From an uncultured Clostridia bacterium (GTDB lineage Bacteria; Bacillota; Clostridia; Oscillospirales; Acutalibacteraceae), in assembly GCA_947585615.1 (NCBI GenBank), contig CANPXD010000006.1:1-43748 (forward strand): 43,748 nt of DNA, read 5' to 3'. The notes below the pieces were generated by a model. That model ran no database searches, was not told the DNA's origin, and was given only the letters and a program-made list of their open reading frames with translations. Both the position numbers and the translations under genes were made by a program. The number at the start of each line of letters is the position of its first letter. Positions within the stretch are counted from its first letter, which is position 1. Of the stretch, positions 34,316 through 42,505 are shown piece by piece.

Positions 34316-34411
34316 AATACCTTCTCCTTTCCTTTGCAGTCACAATTTTACTGTTTCAATCTTACTTAAAGGTGACAAATTCAATTACAATTTGGTCATA
34401 TTTCGTGCTTT

Positions 34412-35413
34412 TTAAATCACGGCTTTATATAACCTGATTTCAAACACAGTGCCCACATTTTTTTCACTTTCCGCGCTGATAACGGAATTCAGCCTGCTCA
34501 GTATCGCCTTGCTGAGCGCAAGGCCTATTCCCGTTCCTGCAGAAGAGCGCGATTTCCCCTGATAAAACCGTTCAAAAATATGAGGCAGATCCTCCCTGTC
34601 TATTCCGATTCCGTTGTCCTTAATGATAATTTTTACAAATACCGCCGATTCCAACGCCTCAATGCTGACAAAGCCTCCGTTTCCCGTATGCTCTATGCAG
34701 TTTTTTATGATATTAGAAACGGCCTCGGTATACCAGTTGCTGTCTGTAAAAACATAAATATCGTCCGGGCAATCAACGCTCAAGGTTATTCCGTTTATCT
34801 CCGCATTTACAAGGAACGGACGCACTGCATCATAGAGAATTCCCCTCAATGAAGCTTTTTCGCTTTTGAATTCTATCGCTCCGGCGTCTATTTTTGAAAG
34901 CTTCAGTAAAGTAATTATCAACCAGTTCATACGAGAAAGCTGGCTGTTTATTATATCTATAAATTCACGCTGTTTTTCTTTTTCAGGCTCACTTTTGAGC
35001 AAATCTGTCATCATTGTGATTGAAGTTATGGGCGTTTTAAGCTGATGCGATATGTCGGCAAGAGATTCGGAAAGATATGTTTTATCTTTCCGAAGCATTT
35101 CCTGCTGAGAGCGCAAAGTGACGACCACCTTGTAAAGATTATTTTTAAAAAGACTCATTTCGCCCTCTCTGTTGTCCCGAATATCAAGCTCGTATTCTCC
35201 GCTGTTTATGCGGTCAAGATAATCGGAAAGTGCACTTATTTCCCTGTTTCTTTTATAAACGAAGGCAAAAAAGAGCATAAAAATTACAAGCATTACGGCA
35301 AGAAAAATAATGCCTGCTGTTTTATTTAAATATGTAATCACAGCAAAGCCTGTCGCAATCAGAGCAAGTGAAGCGGCGCATACCAAAGCAAAGTCCTTAA
35401 ACCCTTTAATCAT
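34412..35413 (-). CDS. Sensor histidine kinase, intramembrane-sensing type (YxdK/BceS-like)
   Basis: 333 aa. There are two transmembrane helices within the first 55 residues (DFALVCAASLALIATGFAVI and GIIFLAVMLVIFMLFFAFVY) with almost no outer loop. A short linker leads to the phospho-acceptor ADISHQLKTPIT (His123). The ATPase domain has NIIKNCIEHTGNGG, IKDNGIGIDREDLPHIFERF and GTGIGLALSKAIL. Such kinases sense through their ABC partner instead of directly. ATGA overlap with the response regulator. Confidence 0.94.
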   Translation of the reverse strand: MIKGFKDFALVCAASLALIATGFAVITYLNKTAGIIFLAVMLVIFMLFFAFVYKRNREISALSDYLDRINSGEYELDIRDNREGEMSLFKNNLYKVVVTLRSQQEMLRKDKTYLSESLADISHQLKTPITSITMMTDLLKSEPEKEKQREFIDIINSQLSRMNWLIITLLKLSKIDAGAIEFKSEKASLRGILYDAVRPFLVNAEINGITLSVDCPDDIYVFTDSNWYTEAVSNIIKNCIEHTGNGGFVSIEALESAVFVKIIIKDNGIGIDREDLPHIFERFYQGKSRSSAGTGIGLALSKAILSRLNSVISAESEKNVGTVFEIRLYKAVI

Positions 35414-36078
35414 TCCAGCATATACCCCATTTTTCTTACAGTTTTTATTATCTGCGGATTTTCCGAGTTGTCCTCTATTTTATCGCGTAGCCTTTTAATA
35501 TAAACCGTCAGTGTATTGTCGTTCACAAAAACACCGTCAATATCCCAAATATTTTCAAGAAGCTGGTTTCTTGTGAGAATACGTCCTCTGTTGTTCAGAA
35601 GAATAAGCAAAAGTCTGTATTCCATAGCGGTAAGAATAACCTCTTTACCGTTTTTATAAACCTTAGCCTCGTTTGTGTTGATTTTAAGTGAGTGAATATC
35701 AATTATTCCGCTCGTTTCTCCTCTGCAGCGGCGCAGTACGCTTTTGATTCTCACCATAAGTTCATTTATCCTGAAAGGTTTTGAAATATAATCGTCAGCA
35801 CCTAAATCAAAGCCCATAACAACATTGACCTCATCATCAAAGGCTGTCAGAAAAATTACGGGATAATCGCCTTTTTCTTTGATTGCACGGCAAACATCAT
35901 AACCGCTGCCGTCCGGAAGCGTCAAATCAAGAATATACAGTTCAAAAGACTCGTTTTCTATTATCTCATATGCTTCGGATACACATTTCACAAGACGTGT
36001 TTCATACCCCTCTTTTTGCAGCGAATACTCAAGACCCGCTGCAATGGCGGCGTCATCCTCAAGAAGAAATATCTTCAT
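35410..36078 (-). CDS. OmpR-family response regulator (YxdJ/BceR-like)
   Basis: 222 aa. Receiver domain with acidic pocket FLLEDDAA, phospho-Asp51 in LYILDLTLPDG, LTAFDDE and SKPF lysine near 101. The C-terminal winged helix reads LTAMEYRLLLILLNNRGRILTRNQLLE and VNDNTLTVYIKRLRDKIED. A 10-bp inverted repeat containing TTACA-N4-TGTAA lies 45-68 nt upstream, matching the reported BceR-type operator, so it probably controls its own operon. Confidence 0.95.
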   Translation of the reverse strand: MKIFLLEDDAAIAAGLEYSLQKEGYETRLVKCVSEAYEIIENESFELYILDLTLPDGSGYDVCRAIKEKGDYPVIFLTAFDDEVNVVMGFDLGADDYISKPFRINELMVRIKSVLRRCRGETSGIIDIHSLKINTNEAKVYKNGKEVILTAMEYRLLLILLNNRGRILTRNQLLENIWDIDGVFVNDNTLTVYIKRLRDKIEDNSENPQIIKTVRKMGYMLE

Positions 36079-36122
36079 TTCATATCACCTCTGATATATA
36101 TTTTAACATATTTGACACACGT

Positions 36123-36146
36123 TTAAATTACATTTTTGTAATTTAA
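36123..36146 (-). promoter_or_regulatory. BceR/YxdJ-type operator upstream of the response regulator gene
   Basis: A perfect 10-bp inverted repeat, TTAAATTACA and TGTAATTTAA, with a TTTT spacer. Its core TTACA-N4-TGTAA equals the TNACA-N4-TGTAA site described for BceR-like regulators. It lies about 45-68 nt before the regulator ATG and probably overlaps the -35 region of its promoter. Confidence 0.65.
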
Positions 36147-36198
36147 CGCGAATCAGTATATAAATTTCTGTTTTCTTTCATCTGCAGGCATAAAAAAA

Positions 36199-36225
36199 GG
36201 AATAACTCCACAGAAGAGTTATTCC
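36199..36225 (-). terminator. Terminator of the MazF-type gene
   Basis: GGAATAACTC (36199-36208) pairs perfectly with GAGTTATTCC (36216-36225). On the minus strand a run of seven T follows. It sits 5 nt past the gene end. Confidence 0.9.
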
Positions 36226-36229
36226 GAAA

Positions 36230-36571
36230 TCAGAGTCCGAAAGAGACGGACAGCGCTTCATTTACCTTTCCCATATCTCCGCCGTCAAGCGCTCCCATTT
36301 TTTCACGCAGGCGCCGTTTGTCTATCGTTCGCACCTGTTCGAGAAGAACAATACTGTCCTTGGCAAGTCCGCAGTTTCGTGCGTCTACCTCTATATGGGT
36401 AGGAAGATTGTTTTTATCTTTCTGGCTTGTTATTGCAGCGGCTATAACCGTTGGTGAAAATCGGTTCCCCACATCGTTTTGGACTATAAGAACAGGTCTT
36501 ACGCCACCCTGTTCCGAGCCAACAACGGGACTTAAATCCGCATAATATATATCTCCACGTTTAACTGTCAT
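36230..36571 (-). CDS. MazF/EndoA (PemK-like) mRNA endoribonuclease without visible antitoxin
   Basis: 113 aa, matching Bacillus EndoA/NdoA in length and motifs: VKRGDIYYADLSPVVGSEQGGVRPVLIVQND, then TVIAAAITSQ, PTHIEV and ESIVLLEQVRTIDKRRL-like sequence. Members cut mRNA at short single-stranded motifs (UACAU in Bacillus). In Bacillus the antitoxin gene ndoAI precedes it. Here the upstream 150 nt holds no minus-strand antitoxin frame, and cotJA diverges from it. It has its own terminator. It could be controlled by an antitoxin encoded elsewhere. Confidence 0.93.
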   Translation of the reverse strand: MTVKRGDIYYADLSPVVGSEQGGVRPVLIVQNDVGNRFSPTVIAAAITSQKDKNNLPTHIEVDARNCGLAKDSIVLLEQVRTIDKRRLREKMGALDGGDMGKVNEALSVSFGL

Positions 36572-36727
36572 AGTATAAAATCACCCTTGTTTTTTCTCTC
36601 ACGTTTATTTTTACCTTTATCGGTATTTTTTAAACATCCTAAATCATTATATGTATAAAAAATTTTTTCTCTTATCTGTCATTTTTCGCACTGCGGCATA
36701 AAATGGTACAGAAAGGAGAATTAATCT

Positions 36728-36943
36728 ATGGAAAAATACGAAGATTTATTCAATCCCAGCTTTCTGAAAAAGAAAAGCAGCGTATTAACTCCGTTTCCGG
36801 CAGACGCGTCGGTAACGATGGCATATATTCCGTTTCAGCAGCAACCTGTTATTTATGGCGAGGAATCCTCGGCTCTGATGGCAGGAACACTTTTCCCGGA
36901 GCTTAACAAACCTTTTTCGGGTAAGGGAACGCTTACACGCTGA
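36728..36943 (+). CDS. cotJA: Spore coat-associated protein CotJA
   Basis: 71 aa. AAGGAG lies 10 nt before ATG 36728. Family features are LTPFPADASVTMAYIPFQQQPVIY near the middle and LFPELNKPFSGKG at the end. CotJA is a small inner-coat protein required with CotJC, made under mother-cell sigma-E in Bacillus. An upstream CATAAAAT (36697-36704) resembles a sigma-E -10 box (CATACAAT), with a weak TCATTTT -35 too near. The cotJB gene follows by 87 nt with potential hairpins between. Confidence 0.9.
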   Translation: MEKYEDLFNPSFLKKKSSVLTPFPADASVTMAYIPFQQQPVIYGEESSALMAGTLFPELNKPFSGKGTLTR

Positions 36944-36952
36944 TAAAAAACA

Positions 36953-37012
36953 CCGCGCGCCTTTATCCGCCTACAGATAAAAGCGCGGCAAATCATTATT
37001 TTTGTAGGCGGA
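36953..37012 (+). promoter_or_regulatory. Two mutually exclusive hairpins between cotJA and cotJB
   Basis: Hairpin A joins the CGCG-rich arm near 36953-36967 (ending CTTTATC) with GATAAAAGCGCGG (36976-36988). Hairpin B joins TCCGCCTACA (36966-36975) with TGTAGGCGGA (37003-37012). They share bases 36966-36975. B ends next to the cotJB ribosome site (GGAAAGG / GGCAGG, 37010-37020), so it could hide it. Whether this is a switch or chance is untested. Confidence 0.45.
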
Positions 37013-37030
37013 AAGGCAGGAAAAATAGAT

Positions 37031-37267
37031 ATGAGCAGAGAACAGATGCTTTTAAGAGTTTCCGCGGCGCAGTTTGCAATGTGGGAAATGAGAGTATACA
37101 TGGACACACACCTTGACAACGCAGAAGCCCAGGAGCTTTACACAAAATACCTTAACAGATTCAGAAAATTAAAAGCTGAATACGAGGAAAAATTCGGTCC
37201 GCTTACACTCGGTGAGGGAAACAGCGACGATTGGCTTAAAGATCCTTGGCCTTGGGACAACAACTGA
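37031..37267 (+). CDS. cotJB: Spore coat protein CotJB
   Basis: 78 aa from ATG 37031. The family core is plain: SREQMLLRVSAAQFAMWEMR, then YMDTHLDNAEAQELYTKY, LKAEYEEKFGPLTL and the C-terminal WLKDPWPWDN. It acts in the inner spore coat with CotJA and CotJC. In most genomes cotJC comes directly after; here minus-strand genes intervene and only a cotJC fragment appears 6.2 kb later. Confidence 0.93.
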   Translation: MSREQMLLRVSAAQFAMWEMRVYMDTHLDNAEAQELYTKYLNRFRKLKAEYEEKFGPLTLGEGNSDDWLKDPWPWDNN

Positions 37268-37291
37268 ACCGTCAAAACAGCTGACAACAAA

Positions 37292-37324
37292 AAATCCGCT
37301 GGGGTTCTTCACCCGAGCGGATTT
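37292..37324 (-). terminator. Terminator of the GH30 gene
   Basis: AAATCCGCT (37292-37300) pairs with AGCGGATTT (37316-37324), with an inner GGG/CCC. The T-run TTTTTTGTTG follows on the minus strand, so it serves the GH30 gene ending at 37376. On the plus strand no T-run follows, so it is weaker for cotJB. Confidence 0.8.
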
Positions 37325-37375
37325 GGCATATTAGGAGATTCACTTCATCAAAGCAGCATCAATTCATTGTATATT

Positions 37376-39937
37376 TTACACATTGATGTCCCACGGTCTG
37401 TCCGTGCCGCCGAAAGCCTGACCCTTGACCGCAACAACCGTAGTTACGGACCTGGCAGGAATAAGAATATCTCCTGTTGCGGAAAGTGATTTCTGGACAG
37501 GCTCCAAATTATTTTCATCATCGGTTACATAAGTAGAGAAGCTTGTATACACTTCGGGGTTAAGCGTCGTGATTTCATCGCTCAATGTTGTGTTAATGTA
37601 AACTATTGATACTGTACCGTCCTGATTGTCAAAGGCACACGTTTTTACGCCGTCAATATTACACGTCACATCTACTCTTACTGAGCCTTCGTTTGTAAAC
37701 TTAGCATAATTGCCCATAACCCAAAGACGCTTTGCCGTTGTGATTTCATGGGCTGACTGTTCATTTTGATAATCAGTATAAATAAGACCGTCCATATAGC
37801 CGCCTTCGGCAACCGCAACCCACCAGTCCCATTCCTCAGCGTCAAGAATGGTCAAATCCTGATAAATTGTATCGGCAAGCTCTATGCCCTTATCTATTCC
37901 GAGACCGGACGATGAGCCGTCCATTTGACAGTATTCGGTGAGCGCCCTTTTATAGCCCTTATAATTGCTTTCGTTGAAAAGGCTTGCGGTTCTTTCTCTC
38001 GCTGCCTGATCCGCCCAATAGGAGTGGAAAGAAACTGTATCAAAATAATTTCTCAGTTCTTTGTTTTTATATTTATTTTCGTTTAGAAAACCGCCTTTAC
38101 CGAGCATCTGCTGGAGATACGCCTCAAAATTATCGTTCCCCATCTGCCCTGATTCCCACATTTCAATTTTGCAGGTATCCTTAACAGAACTGTTATTTAT
38201 TGCAGAAATGCACTTTTTATAAAAGTCGCGGCATTCCTCTGCTGTGAAGTGGCAGCCTTCCTGACCTGCCGAAGTGTTTTCGGCATTATAAGAACCCCAT
38301 GCCCACTCCGGCTCATTAATCGGGGAAATGTTCGTTACTCTGTAGCCCTCATTCGTGAAATGTTCGGCACATTTTACAACATAATCAGCATGTTTTTGAT
38401 AGTTTGAGGAGGCGAGATTTGTTTTATAAGCGCCTCCCTCGGGAACAAAATCTCCGTAAGCTCTGCCGTTAATTGTAAACTGAACAGGAGCAGAGTTTGA
38501 GAACAGCGTTACCCGGAGGTCATCACCGTAAATATTCTTAGCGTATTCAAGGCATTTTCTTGCGTTGGCGTCAGCGTTCCAATCATATGTACCATCCGGT
38601 TTAAGAAAACATTCGGCACGTCTTGCCCTGATATACAGAGCTTCGTCATTTTCAGAACCTGCCCCTAAATTGTATCTGTAGATATTAAGACCGATACCGT
38701 CCTTCTTATCATAAAGAAGCGTCATTATTTCATTGATTTTAGCGTCGTCCCAACCGCCGACGCACTGCGCCCACCAGCAGGCAGAGGCTCCGAAGCCTAT
38801 CAATGTTTGATGCGTTGAGGAAGTATTCACGGATGTCGCGTGCGACTGTTCGTCGAACTCCTCAAGATGGAATTTAATGCGCGTAAAATCACGCACATTT
38901 ATTACGCCGTCATTATTTACATCCGCCAATCTGTTATAGCCGGAATCCTCTTTTGAGGAATTAAGATACGGTTTAAAATGCCTCTTTAAATCTATTGCGC
39001 TTACGCTCTCAATTTCTCCGCATCTTTGGCAGATATAATTATAATAATAATCGTCGCTGCTGACAGTCAGATTCTGATAATTATGACCGAGTGCGTCCAC
39101 AAAATCTTCATTGAATGAATTTTCACAGATTTCGCAAGTATAGGTCGTGTATCCTTTCTCCGTACAGGTTGGATCCGTTGTAGAAAAACGCAAGGAATGT
39201 TTATCGTCAACACACCTGTAATTCCAGCCGCTGTTATAATTTTGCAGATACTCTCTGGTTGCCTTATCAGCTATGATAAATGTCGCGTCCGACTTTATAT
39301 TTTGAAAGCATTGCTCTCCAAACGTAATATTTTTACCGGCAACGGTGTTCCATCCGAGATTTGAACAGCCGTCAAACGCGTGTTCACCGATAACCGTTAT
39401 GTTTTCCGGCAGGGAAACCCACCAGAATGAGGAGGAATTGCAGCCCGCAAAACTCCATCCGGCAATTTCAGTCAGACCGGTACCGAAATTAAGCCAACCT
39501 ATCGAAGTACAGTTTTCAAAACATCCCGGCCATGTCTGCGTTACTGAATCGGGAATGGCAACTCCGCCGAGAGAGGTGCATCCCCTGAAAGCATAGTAAC
39601 CGATTATGTCCATGGTATCGCCGAAATCAACTGAGGTAAGCGAAGTACAGTTCATAAAAGCCTTTGATCCCACGGAAGTAACGCCGCTTTTGCATACAAC
39701 AGATTTAATCTGCGTTTTATAGCTGTTCATCCACGGAGCAGGATTTGCCTCGTCTTCATAATCATACATTCTTCCCGTTCCGCTGAGAGTGAGCACACCT
39801 GAAGCAGGGTCAAAGCTCCAGTTTAAATTGTTTCCGCACTGACCGCCGACAGCTTCCGAAAAAGCCTCGGGAGATACCGTGCAGAACACGGAAACGGCTA
39901 TGACAACGCTTAATAATACACTCATTATTCTTTTCAT
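37376..39937 (-). CDS. Secreted LRR-dockerin-GH30 glycoside hydrolase
   Basis: 853 aa from ATG 39937 (GAGGTG upstream; the frame is open 12 codons further). The signal peptide is MKRIMSVLLSVVIAVSVFCT. About residues 30-230 form an LRR_5 domain (IKSVVCKSGVTSVGSKAF, VAIPDSVTQTWPGCFENC). Residues 255-310 carry CxxC pairs (CTEKGYTTYTCEICENSF, YICQRCGE). One dockerin-type loop, DVNNDGVINVRDF (about 339-351), sits in mid-protein. The rest is a GH30 fold: GFGASACWWAQCVGGW, NADANARKCLEYA, FSNSAPVQFT, acid/base Glu near 542 in SPINEPEW and a candidate nucleophile in RALTEYCQM (about 668). The pattern leans to endo-beta-1,6-galactanase-like GH30; glucuronoxylanase is less likely. Substrate not proven. 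Confidence 0.9.
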   Translation of the reverse strand: MKRIMSVLLSVVIAVSVFCTVSPEAFSEAVGGQCGNNLNWSFDPASGVLTLSGTGRMYDYEDEANPAPWMNSYKTQIKSVVCKSGVTSVGSKAFMNCTSLTSVDFGDTMDIIGYYAFRGCTSLGGVAIPDSVTQTWPGCFENCTSIGWLNFGTGLTEIAGWSFAGCNSSSFWWVSLPENITVIGEHAFDGCSNLGWNTVAGKNITFGEQCFQNIKSDATFIIADKATREYLQNYNSGWNYRCVDDKHSLRFSTTDPTCTEKGYTTYTCEICENSFNEDFVDALGHNYQNLTVSSDDYYYNYICQRCGEIESVSAIDLKRHFKPYLNSSKEDSGYNRLADVNNDGVINVRDFTRIKFHLEEFDEQSHATSVNTSSTHQTLIGFGASACWWAQCVGGWDDAKINEIMTLLYDKKDGIGLNIYRYNLGAGSENDEALYIRARRAECFLKPDGTYDWNADANARKCLEYAKNIYGDDLRVTLFSNSAPVQFTINGRAYGDFVPEGGAYKTNLASSNYQKHADYVVKCAEHFTNEGYRVTNISPINEPEWAWGSYNAENTSAGQEGCHFTAEECRDFYKKCISAINNSSVKDTCKIEMWESGQMGNDNFEAYLQQMLGKGGFLNENKYKNKELRNYFDTVSFHSYWADQAARERTASLFNESNYKGYKRALTEYCQMDGSSSGLGIDKGIELADTIYQDLTILDAEEWDWWVAVAEGGYMDGLIYTDYQNEQSAHEITTAKRLWVMGNYAKFTNEGSVRVDVTCNIDGVKTCAFDNQDGTVSIVYINTTLSDEITTLNPEVYTSFSTYVTDDENNLEPVQKSLSATGDILIPARSVTTVVAVKGQAFGGTDRPWDINV

Positions 39938-40251
39938 ATTCTTTTTCACCTCAAATGAACAAAAATATACCATAACCCATTAAAATTTTACATTATATAT
40001 GAATATTTATCAATCAGCGATTTTATTTTTCTACTTTATAACCATATTTTCTTTTCATTTAATATGCAATTTTCACAAAGAAAGGAATCAGGGAAAAAGG
40101 TTTTAAACGATTATGAATCTGTTTCTTTTTTAAAAGGACAAAAAAAGAACCTTTTTGATGTATATTGCACATCAAGCAGGTTCTTTTTGCACTGTCTGCA
40201 CAGCGTGGGACAGTCAGGCTTATTTTCAGTATTTTATTAACCGCATTAAAT
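39938..40251. other. Non-coding gap with one strong hairpin
   Basis: Between the GH30 start and the GtrA-like gene end there are 314 bp. It holds the GH30 upstream region (A+T-rich, no clear promoter I can name) and the terminator at 40142-40188. A 73-codon minus-strand frame in it has no ribosome binding site or recognisable content and is not called. Confidence 0.6.
40142..40188. terminator. Long hairpin terminator after the GT2-GtrA operon
   Basis: AAAAAGAACC (40142-40151) pairs with GGTTCTTTTT (40179-40188), continued inside by TTGATGT/ACATCAA. T-runs appear on both strands, the longer on the minus. It ends the minus operon 64 nt after the GtrA-like stop. Confidence 0.8.
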
Positions 40252-40722
40252 TTACTGTTTCTTTTTATTTTTCTTTGCAAAGATTACGAATTTGCTGAAA
40301 AAGTAATTCAGAATAACGACGATAACGGAAAGAATTACTTTTGCAATAAGTTGCCCGGTTATCTCAAATCCAAAAACCGTAAATGAATATTTACCGAAAC
40401 CGAGAACGTCAACAAACAGCAGCAGACCTCCTTCTTCAACACCGAAGCTGAAAAGCCTTGCGGCAACAAATTCAACCGACTCTTTTACAACTACTTTCGG
40501 CGCCCAGCTTTTTGATTCAAAGACCCATAGCTTGTTTGTTATATAAGCAAATAGAACCGAAACCACCCATGCAATCGCATTGTTTAGTAAATAAAGTCTT
40601 TCACCAAGGAAACGACTTAAAATCCAAAAGGCTGCAAAATTGACAAGCGTTGTAAGAACGCCGAACACAACATATGTTATTATCTCTTTATATTTTACAA
40701 AAAGCTGCTTTATCTTATTCAT
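40252..40722 (-). CDS. GtrA-family membrane protein
   Basis: 156 aa with four membrane helices: YVVFGVLTTLVNFAAFWIL, AWVVSVLFAYITNKLWVFES, a middle LFVDVLGFG segment and VILSVIVVILNYFFSKFVIF. The FxxxGxxxTxxN-like opening and TNKLWVF are family marks. GtrA-like proteins carry or help flip undecaprenyl-phosphate sugars, and work with GT2 enzymes such as the one directly upstream. It overlaps that gene by eight bases, so translational coupling is likely. Confidence 0.9.
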   Translation of the reverse strand: MNKIKQLFVKYKEIITYVVFGVLTTLVNFAAFWILSRFLGERLYLLNNAIAWVVSVLFAYITNKLWVFESKSWAPKVVVKESVEFVAARLFSFGVEEGGLLLFVDVLGFGKYSFTVFGFEITGQLIAKVILSVIVVILNYFFSKFVIFAKKNKKKQ

Positions 40723-41662
40723 TCTTGTCTCCTGCTCCCAGATGCTCCCTCAAAACATAAATCGGTCTGTTTTTGACCTGAACATAAATTTTTGAAATAT
40801 ACTCTCCGAGAATTCCGAGACTGAAAAGCTGGAGACCTCCGAGCAAAAGCACAAGCACAACTATCGTTGCATATCCGGGAACATTGATTCCGAAAGCAAG
40901 CTTCTGAATTACAACTATTACAAGATATACAATTGAAACCAAGGCCGATATAAAACCGACATAGGCGGATATTTTAAGCGGAAAGGTGGTAAACGAAACG
41001 ATTCCCTCAAAAGCGTATTTCATAAGCTTTTTGAAGCCCCATTTTGATTCGCCGCTTTCTCTTTCCTCCGCCTTGTAAGGGATATACTTTGTATTGAAGC
41101 CGACCCAGCTGAAAATGCCCTTTGAAAAGCGGTGATATTCAGTGAAATTCAGAATTGCGTTTATCATATTGCGTTTCATAAGTCTGAAATCAGATGCGCC
41201 GTTTACAAAATCCACTTCCGAAATACCGTTTATTATTTTATAGAAGATAGACTTAAAAGCGCTCATAAGCCTGCTTTCCCGGCGTTCCTCCTGATAGGCT
41301 GTTACACAGTCAATTTCTTCGTTTGCGTCCATTATATCAAGCATTTGCAAAACGACCTCCGGTCTTTGTTGCAAATCAGCGTCTATAAGACAAGCCATAT
41401 CGCCCTTAGCGGCATTGAGTCCTGCATAAATCGCTGCTTCCTTGCCGAAATTGCGGCTGAATGAAAGCACCTGAATGTTTGAATTCTGATTCTCCTCATA
41501 TAACTTTTTCAGCTTTCCGTAAGTATCGTCCTTGCTTCCGTCATTAACAAAAACAAATTCATAATCGGAAACCTTACCATCAAAAACCCTTTTTGTTTCG
41601 GAAAAGAACTTTTCAACATTTCCCTCTTCGTTATAGCATGGCACTACAAGTGAAAGCTTCAT
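40715..41662 (-). CDS. GT2 glycosyltransferase of the DPM1/ArnC/GtrB type
   Basis: 315 aa. The start is ATG 41662, giving KLSLVVPCYNEEGNVEKFF; the frame stays open 26 codons upstream. It is a GT-A domain with the DPM-like FVNDGSKDDTYGKL, the DAD-type CLIDADLQQRPEVV and the KWGFKKLMKYAFEGI acceptor segment. Two C-terminal membrane helices (VGFISALVSIVYLVIVVI and ATIVVLVLLLGGLQLFSLGILG) follow. It probably makes a polyprenyl-phosphate sugar for GtrA-type transfer to a wall or surface glycan; sugar unknown. Confidence 0.93.
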   Translation of the reverse strand: MKLSLVVPCYNEEGNVEKFFSETKRVFDGKVSDYEFVFVNDGSKDDTYGKLKKLYEENQNSNIQVLSFSRNFGKEAAIYAGLNAAKGDMACLIDADLQQRPEVVLQMLDIMDANEEIDCVTAYQEERRESRLMSAFKSIFYKIINGISEVDFVNGASDFRLMKRNMINAILNFTEYHRFSKGIFSWVGFNTKYIPYKAEERESGESKWGFKKLMKYAFEGIVSFTTFPLKISAYVGFISALVSIVYLVIVVIQKLAFGINVPGYATIVVLVLLLGGLQLFSLGILGEYISKIYVQVKNRPIYVLREHLGAGDKNE

Positions 41663-41785
41663 AAACAACCTCTTCATCAGTATTTTAAAATTCTCCCCCA
41701 AAATCGGGACAGGCATACGATATTTTATATAGTTTAACATTAAATACCAATGTTTTCAACTAAAAATATCAAATTAAATAATTGT

Positions 41786-42505
41786 TTATATATTTTTCTC
41801 AGCTTCACGTTTTTTATTAAAATATTTCGTTCCAAGAACCGTGCCTCCGACAGACAAAACCGTTATGGTGAAAAAGATTAGCGCAAACGCCGCATAATTC
41901 TTGTCTATCAGCGTACTGCCGCACCACGTTGACGATATTATCGCGGGAATCCGCGCAACACCTGTTATCAAAAGAAAAAGCGTCATTTTTGTGTTTGTAA
42001 GACCTATAAAATAAGTTATTATATCTTTAGGCGTTCCGGGAACAAGATAAATAAGAAAAAGCATAAGATATTTTCTTTTTGAATTTTTTATAAAACTCCA
42101 TTCATTAAGCTTAGAAGTATCCATAAAATAATTTATAAATTTTATACCGAATTTTCTTGTTATAAATAGAATAATCAGAGAACCCGCTTCCGTTCCGAGC
42201 ATACAGAAACAGAAGCCTCCGAACGTTCCCCAGATATAACCCGACGCGATTTCAAGCGGTTCTGCAGGAATGATTTTAACAATCGTCTGGAAAGCTCTCA
42301 CAAATACAAAAACAAGCTGTGCCGGCACGGGGAACTGTGAAAGCCAAGCTTTAAAAAGTTCATAATCGCTGACAATTTCCAAAAGGCGTTTTCCGTATGT
42401 AAAATATAAAACAAGAAAGGAAACCAGTAGAATACATCCTGAACAGACAGGAACAGCAAGCCTTTTCGGAGGAATTGCTTTACTTGCACGCTGAAGCTTT
42501 TTCAT
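41786..42505 (-). CDS. TVP38/TMEM64 (DedA-like, SNARE-associated) membrane protein
   Basis: 239 aa with about five or six membrane segments. The family core is present: ELFKAWLSQFP, FVFVRAFQTIVKIIPAEPLEIASGY, GTFGGFCFCMLGTEAGSLI and FLIYLVPGTPKDIITYFIGL. Such proteins are linked to polyprenyl-phosphate or phospholipid movement across membranes, fitting nearby lipid-sugar genes. It starts at ATG 42505, overlapping the GT8 stop by ATGA. Confidence 0.9.
   Translation of the reverse strand: MKKLQRASKAIPPKRLAVPVCSGCILLVSFLVLYFTYGKRLLEIVSDYELFKAWLSQFPVPAQLVFVFVRAFQTIVKIIPAEPLEIASGYIWGTFGGFCFCMLGTEAGSLIILFITRKFGIKFINYFMDTSKLNEWSFIKNSKRKYLMLFLIYLVPGTPKDIITYFIGLTNTKMTLFLLITGVARIPAIISSTWCGSTLIDKNYAAFALIFFTITVLSVGGTVLGTKYFNKKREAEKNI

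Noticed and set aside
36703-36906. 67-codon plus-strand frame overlapping cotJA
   Set aside because: Out of frame with the clear CotJA product, which has the AAGGAG site and conserved residues.
40059-40280. 73-codon minus-strand frame past the GtrA-like gene
   Set aside because: It overlaps the gtrA end and the terminator hairpin; no start signal.
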